A stretch of 64,000 bases of DNA from CAYSCW01 sp964429795 (GTDB lineage: Bacteria > Acidobacteriota > Aminicenantia > Aminicenantales > Aminicenantaceae), in the NCBI GenBank assembly GCA_964429795.1, contig CAYSCW010000014.1, forward strand, positions 1-64,000. The letters are read 5' to 3'. Each line of letters starts with the position of its first letter. The stretch's first letter is position 1. The position numbers and the translations under genes are program-made. Below are positions 59,564 to 64,000 of the stretch, piece after piece. A model generated the notes under the pieces. The model did not search any database, was not told the origin of the DNA, and saw only the letters and a list, made by a program, of their open reading frames with translations.

Positions 59564-60535
59564 CTAACCCTCGGAAAATAAAGAAGTGAGAAGCAAATTC
59601 ACGTTCAGATTTTTTTGAAGAGCATAAAGAGCATAATCCATTTTACCCAGCCAATCCATGGACTTCTGGAGGGTGAGAAGATCAGAGGCTTTCACATATC
59701 TTTGCTTATAATCGGGATTCATCAGCAGCCTCAGATCTCCTTTTTCTTGAATCAGAATGAGATCTCGGCAGAAAGAAGAGAGGAGTTCCAGGAGCTCCTC
59801 CAACTCTTCCTTGATCTGGCCTCGAGAGAAGGAATAACTCCTCAAGAAATCAGCCACCTTCTTCTTCCCATAGAGAGAGAGAAGCATTTCCCAGGCCCTT
59901 GCTCTTCTAGATTGGACCTCCTCCCACTCCATATTCAGAGCTTTTTTGAGGTTGCCCCCTACCAGGAGCGAAACGATCTTCGCTCTTTCCTTCCCAAATC
60001 CCCTCTCCACAAGCATTTTTTCGATATCTTCTTTGGAGATGGGTTGAAAACTCAGCGTTTGGCATCTTGACTTAATGGTCGGTTTAATCATCTCAGGATT
60101 GGAGGTGATGAGGATGATATGGGAAAAAGAAGGAGGCTCTTCTAGGATTTTCAGCAGAGAATTAGCAGCTTCATCATTCATTTTATCCGTCTCAGTCACG
60201 ATGAAAAATCTCTTCTTTCCCGCCATAGGCCTCAGGTAGGCGGTCTGTTTCAGTATTCTCATCTGATCAATCCTGATCATCTTATTCTCGGGGGAAATCA
60301 CCATCACGTCGGGAAAGTTTCCTCTGCTTATGGCTCTACATGAGGAGCAGGCTTCACAGGCGTCATCTGCTTTGGTCTCACAATTCATGGCTTTGGCCAA
60401 TACCAGGGCCAGGGTTCTCTTTCCCACTCCTTCCGGCCCGCAGAAAAGCAAAGAATTAGGGATTCTTTCCTTCTGAAGAGCTCTCTTCAGGATCTTTTTT
60501 TGGCGTTCATTCCCGAGAATATCCTTGAATGCCAT
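59564..60535 (-). CDS. holB: DNA polymerase III delta' subunit
   Basis: 323 residues. Clamp loader subunit with FCGPEGVGKRTLALVLAKAM (a P-loop-like site), the zinc module CEACSSCRAISRGNFPDV and KILEEPPSFSHIILITSNPE, in which the expected SRC-type motif reads KSRCQTLSF. Its start follows the uvrA stop by 2 bp and it is followed by ricT, making a uvrA-holB-ricT operon. Confidence 0.95.
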   Translation of the reverse strand: MAFKDILGNERQKKILKRALQKERIPNSLLFCGPEGVGKRTLALVLAKAMNCETKADDACEACSSCRAISRGNFPDVMVISPENKMIRIDQMRILKQTAYLRPMAGKKRFFIVTETDKMNDEAANSLLKILEEPPSFSHIILITSNPEMIKPTIKSRCQTLSFQPISKEDIEKMLVERGFGKERAKIVSLLVGGNLKKALNMEWEEVQSRRARAWEMLLSLYGKKKVADFLRSYSFSRGQIKEELEELLELLSSFCRDLILIQEKGDLRLLMNPDYKQRYVKASDLLTLQKSMDWLGKMDYALYALQKNLNVNLLLTSLFSEG

Positions 60536-60537
60536 GA

Positions 60538-63081
60538 CTACTTGACTCCGGAAACTCTTTTTGTCTTGGAAGCCTCACCGGGATTAGCCAGCACTCTCTT
60601 CAGGAATTGGCTGGTGTAGGACTCCCTCGACCTCACCACCTCTTCTGGGACTCCTTGAGCCACAATCCATCCTCCTTCTTCTCCGCCTTCTGGACCCAAG
60701 TCTATAATATAATCGGAATACTTAATGACTTCAAGGTTATGTTCGATGATGACCACGGTATTACCTATTCTGACCAACTCGGATAGCACTTCAAGAAGCT
60801 TGCGGACATCATCGAAATGGAGTCCTGTGGTCGGCTCATCCAGAAGATAGAGGGTACGGCCGGTGTCTTTACGGCTGAGCTCCTTGGTCAACTTGATTCG
60901 CTGAGCTTCTCCTCCAGATAGCGTGGGTGCTGGCTGTCCTAATCTAATGTATCCTAAACCTACTTTTTTCAAAATCCCTAATTTTCTCTTCAGCACAGGA
61001 TGGGCCTTCAGGTATTCAAAGGCTTCATCCACTGTCAAGGCCAGATAATCGGCGATGTTTTTCCCTTTGTAGAATACGGAAAGAGTTTCCTTGTTGTAAC
61101 GCTTCCCTTGACATCGATCGCAGGTTACGAAGACATCAGGCAAGAAATGCATTTCTATCTTCTTGGCTCCGGCACCTTGGCATTCTTCACAGCGACCTCC
61201 GGGGAGGTTGAAACTGAAGCGGCTGGCCGAATATCCCCTCAATCGGCTTTCCGGAATGAGGGCAAAAAGCTGTCTAAGAGGGGTAAACGTACCTGTATAG
61301 GTGGCGGGATTGGAGCGGGGTGTTCTCCCGATGGGCTTTTGATCGACAGAAACGACCTTATCGATCTGTTCAAGGCCCAAAATCTCTTGGTGTTTTCCAG
61401 CCTTCTGTCTTGCATTGTGAAACTCATTCTGAAGGCTTTTGTAAAGAATATCATAGATCAGTGTGCTTTTTCCTGACCCGGAAACTCCGGTCACAGCTGT
61501 CATTACACCGAGGGGAATACGGACATCGATATTCTTCAGGTTGTGCTCTGCTGCTTTCTTGATTGTCAGCCAGCCTTTTGGCTTCCTCCTCCCTGAGGGA
61601 ACGGGGATGGACTTTTCTCCTCTGAGATACTGTGAAGTCAGCGAATCCGAAGAAGAGAGGATGCGCTCCAGACTGCCCTCGGCCACTTTATAACCGCCGA
61701 CTTCGCCAGCGCCAGGTCCCAGATCCAGGATAAAATCAGCCGATCGAATGGTCTGCTCGTCGTGTTCCACCACGATGATGGAATTCCCCTCGTCCCTGAT
61801 CTTCCTCAGAAGAGAAATCAATCGGTGGTTGTCTCTTTGGTGAAGACCGATTGTGGGCTCATCCAAAACATAGAGAATGCCTCTCAAGCGAGCCCCAACC
61901 TGGGCTGCCAGCCGGACCCGTCTGGCCTCTCCGCCTGAGAGGGAACCAGTGGTGCGGCTCAACTGAAGATAGGGAATTCCTAGCTCGACCACCATCTTCA
62001 AACGCGAGTCGATTTCTTTGAGAATCTTGGAGACAATAAGCTCCTGGCCTGATTTAAATCCCACAGAATTCAGCTTTTCGATCAAACGGCTGACAGGAAG
62101 AGAGCTCAATTCATAAATATTCTTTCCCCCAATTTTTACAGACAGGCTTTCTGATCTCAACCGGCTTCCCTGGCAGTGGGGACAAACCTCCCCGGTAAGT
62201 TCCACATCACCCCATTTATCCAAGACGGTCTGAAAGCCGATACCATGACAGGTAGGACAAGCTCCGTAAGGGCTGTTAAAGGAGAAGGTGCGAGGTTCGA
62301 GCTCAGGGAGGTTGATCTCACAGTAAGGGCAGAGGAGGTTCAAGGAGTAGAAGTAATCCCTTCCATCCTCTTTTGTTATCAGAACATCTCCTTTGCTCAT
62401 CTCCAGGGCCCTGAAGACAGCCTCTTTCAACCTGGCTTTGGAGGCCGAAGTAACCTCTATTTCATCCACCAAGACTTCTATGTTATGTTTCTTTGTCCTT
62501 TCCAGAGAGAGATTTTCTTCTGTTTCTCTCCATTGCCCATCCACACGAAAGCGGAGAAAGCCTTTTTTCCGAAACCTTTCGAAAAGGGCATGATATTCGC
62601 CCTTGCGGCCTTTGACCACCGGGGAGAGGATTCTCGCCTTCTCCTGGAAAGAGCTGAGGAGTATTCTCTGGATAATCTGATCCGCTGTCTGAGAACTGAC
62701 CACCCTTCCGCAACGTGGACAGTGAGGAATGCCCACCCGGGCAAAAAGCAGCCTCAAAAGATCATAGACTTCGGTTACGGTTCCCACTGTGGAACGGGGA
62801 TTGGAAGAGATCGTTCTCTGGTCTATGGAAATGGAGGGTGAAAGGCCCTCTATGGACTCCACATCGGGTTTTTCCATCTGTTCGATATACTGGCGGGCAT
62901 AAGTGGAAAGGCATTCGATATACCGCCTCTGGCCTTCAGCAAAGAGAGTATCAAAGGCAAGGGAGGACTTTCCCGATCCACTGGGCCCGGTAATCACAAT
63001 CAACTTGTTCCGGGGCAGCCTGAGATCGAGGTTCTTCAGGTTGTGCTGAGCAGCCTTCTTGACCTGTATTTCTTCTAACAT
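60538..63081 (-). CDS. uvrA: excinuclease ABC subunit A, with shortened central region
   Basis: 847 residues, about 90-100 shorter than most UvrA. Two ABC ATPase halves: Walker A TGPSGSGKSSLAFDTLFAEG and TGVSGSGKSTLIYD; signatures GSLSGGEARRVRLAAQVG and PTLSGGEAQRIKL. The first zinc finger has CPRCG and the C-terminal one CEECQGAG and CDRCQGKRY. Between CPTCHGIGF and CPHCQGSRL (residues about 283-299) only about 17 residues remain, where other UvrA have about 100. The damage-search enzyme should still bind UvrB. It is divergent from the helicase gene. Confidence 0.97.
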   Translation of the reverse strand: MLEEIQVKKAAQHNLKNLDLRLPRNKLIVITGPSGSGKSSLAFDTLFAEGQRRYIECLSTYARQYIEQMEKPDVESIEGLSPSISIDQRTISSNPRSTVGTVTEVYDLLRLLFARVGIPHCPRCGRVVSSQTADQIIQRILLSSFQEKARILSPVVKGRKGEYHALFERFRKKGFLRFRVDGQWRETEENLSLERTKKHNIEVLVDEIEVTSASKARLKEAVFRALEMSKGDVLITKEDGRDYFYSLNLLCPYCEINLPELEPRTFSFNSPYGACPTCHGIGFQTVLDKWGDVELTGEVCPHCQGSRLRSESLSVKIGGKNIYELSSLPVSRLIEKLNSVGFKSGQELIVSKILKEIDSRLKMVVELGIPYLQLSRTTGSLSGGEARRVRLAAQVGARLRGILYVLDEPTIGLHQRDNHRLISLLRKIRDEGNSIIVVEHDEQTIRSADFILDLGPGAGEVGGYKVAEGSLERILSSSDSLTSQYLRGEKSIPVPSGRRKPKGWLTIKKAAEHNLKNIDVRIPLGVMTAVTGVSGSGKSTLIYDILYKSLQNEFHNARQKAGKHQEILGLEQIDKVVSVDQKPIGRTPRSNPATYTGTFTPLRQLFALIPESRLRGYSASRFSFNLPGGRCEECQGAGAKKIEMHFLPDVFVTCDRCQGKRYNKETLSVFYKGKNIADYLALTVDEAFEYLKAHPVLKRKLGILKKVGLGYIRLGQPAPTLSGGEAQRIKLTKELSRKDTGRTLYLLDEPTTGLHFDDVRKLLEVLSELVRIGNTVVIIEHNLEVIKYSDYIIDLGPEGGEEGGWIVAQGVPEEVVRSRESYTSQFLKRVLANPGEASKTKRVSGVK

Positions 63082-63101
63082 ATTTCTATTCTACCATAAA
63101 T

Positions 63102-63124
63102 AAAAGAGGGACAGTCCCCCTTTT
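63102..63124. repeat. REP-like palindrome in the uvrA-helicase gap
   Basis: AAAAGAGGGACAGTCCCCCTTTT, an imperfect inverted repeat in the divergent gap. The GGGACAGTCCC core resembles short REP-type repeats, but only this copy is seen here. Confidence 0.4.
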
Positions 63125-63147
63125 CCATGTGCTGCTTACTTTTTCCA

Positions 63148-63176
63148 TTGACCATTCGAAGAACTCATAATAATAT
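63148..63176 (+). promoter_or_regulatory. predicted promoter of the helicase gene
   Basis: TTGACC (63148-63153), 17 bp, TAATAT (63171-63176), 25 bp before the helicase ATG. Confidence 0.65.
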
Positions 63177-63201
63177 AAAATTGACCACCATAGGATAGAA
63201 A

Positions 63202-64000
63202 ATGAAAAGAGAGGACAATCTTAGTAAATCTTTACAATTTCTTAAAGAACTGGGACTCAAGAACCGCTCCATCCGGACTATAAAACATCTTCCTCCCAGA
63301 GAAGGTCGCTACGAGGATTATCCCCCAGAAATCCACTCTGCCCTCATCAAGGCTCTTAAGGAAAAAGGATTCTCAAAGCTATACTCCCACCAGCACCTCT
63401 CCTGGAAGCTGCTCTCAGAAGGAAAAAATATTGTGGTCGTCACGCCGACTGCATCAGGGAAAACCCTCTGCTACAACCTCCCGGTACTCGATGAAATCCT
63501 CCGCCATCCATCAACCCGCGCCATCTACCTCTTCCCCACCAAAGCCCTCTCCCAAGATCAACGGGCAGAGCTGGACGAGACCATAAAGCTTCTCCCTGAA
63601 GAAATCAGGATCTTCACCTATGATGGTGACACCCCCCAGGACGCACGAAAAGCTATCCGGGCCCGGGGACACATCATACTCACCAATCCCGACATGCTGC
63701 ACACAGGAATCCTGCCCCATCATACCAAGTGGATCAAGCTCTTCGAAAACCTAAAATACATCGTCATCGATGAGCTTCACAATTACCGGGGCATCTTTGG
63801 CAGTCATCTGGCCAACGTGCTGAGAAGGCTGAAGCGGATCGCCAAATTCTACGGGAGCAGTCCCCAGTTTATCCTCTCCACAGCCACCATCGCCAATCCC
63901 TTAGATATTGCAGAAAGAATGATCGAAGAGCAGGTGGCCCTGGTGGACAACAACGGAGCTCCTCAGGGAGAAAAATATTTCATCTTCTACAACCCGCCTG
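63202..64000 (+). CDS. DEAD/DEAH-box helicase of the YprA/MrfA type, 3' partial
   Basis: The first 266 codons of a large helicase. The Q-like region is SKLYSHQHLSWKLLSEGKN, Walker A VVVTPTASGKTLCYNLP, motif Ia YLFPTKALSQDQ, Walker B YIVIDELHNYRG and motif III LSTATIANP. The DELH Walker B, TPTASGKT and the spacing match YprA/MrfA proteins, which end in a DUF1998 zinc domain and help repair crosslinked DNA. The C-terminus lies outside the window, so the domain cannot be confirmed. It is divergent from uvrA. Confidence 0.9.
   Translation, partial: MKREDNLSKSLQFLKELGLKNRSIRTIKHLPPREGRYEDYPPEIHSALIKALKEKGFSKLYSHQHLSWKLLSEGKNIVVVTPTASGKTLCYNLPVLDEILRHPSTRAIYLFPTKALSQDQRAELDETIKLLPEEIRIFTYDGDTPQDARKAIRARGHIILTNPDMLHTGILPHHTKWIKLFENLKYIVIDELHNYRGIFGSHLANVLRRLKRIAKFYGSSPQFILSTATIANPLDIAERMIEEQVALVDNNGAPQGEKYFIFYNPP

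Noticed and set aside
62176..62841. 221-codon plus-strand frame
   Set aside because: Antisense to uvrA; only a mirror of its codon pattern.

Overview
The window is 64 kb of a bacterial chromosome from a diderm (Gram-negative type) organism with moderate GC. Evidence for an outer membrane is a heptose-1-phosphate adenylyltransferase, a Wzm/Wzt-type polysaccharide exporter, a heptosyltransferase-like GT9 enzyme, a lipoprotein foldase, a SurA-like chaperone, a Tat-exported MsrP and a small beta-barrel protein. Many exported TPR plus TolB-type propeller proteins beside two-component systems, and a split ATP synthase locus, recall uncultivated Acidobacteriota-like or Aminicenantes-like lineages. 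That placement is an inference; no marker was compared.

Layout. 1-2.7 kb is an accessory patch: the right end of an IS3-family element, an orphan AbiEi-type antitoxin with its operator, an Smr protein and a VapBC-like pair whose antitoxin has lost its N-terminus next to a dispersed repeat. 2.8-15.5 kb holds two divergent, mirror-image modules of sensor kinase, response regulator and TPR/TolB propeller protein (one extra propeller copy is a pseudogene). Four promoter regions in these modules carry TGACA direct repeats at 10-11 bp spacing. 15.7-27 kb has msrP, an outer-membrane protein, a duplicated membrane protein, a pyruvoyl arginine decarboxylase, two parvulin-type foldases, mfd and an exported class I glutamine amidotransferase.

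27-39.4 kb has a tiny transcription unit with a 16-codon ORF, then a minus-strand block: rfaE2, Wzt/Wzm, a methyltransferase, the ATP synthase genes epsilon-beta-gamma-alpha-delta-b'-b (no a or c subunit), folC, accD and a receiver-only protein with Glu at the phosphorylation site. 39.5-48.6 kb is an envelope and glycan region (four glycosyltransferases, a methyltransferase, an acyltransferase, a radical SAM/SPASM protein, a DAACS symporter) ending in rsmA. 48.9-56 kb has ftsK, a fused LutB-LutA-like iron-sulfur protein and a fused kinase/aminotransferase. 56-64 kb has an HD-GYP protein preceded by a frameshifted small gene, an ECF sigma/anti-sigma pair, PSP1-holB-uvrA and the start of a DEAD/DEAH helicase.

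A MITE-like repeat family (165-265 bp when complete, terminal inverted repeats, internal hairpin whose arms covary) occurs at six intergenic places, and a second repeat of about 75 bp occurs twice. I saw no tRNA, rRNA or CRISPR array. The strongest candidate for an undescribed system is the pair of mirrored kinase/regulator/TPR-TolB modules with their shared operator geometry.
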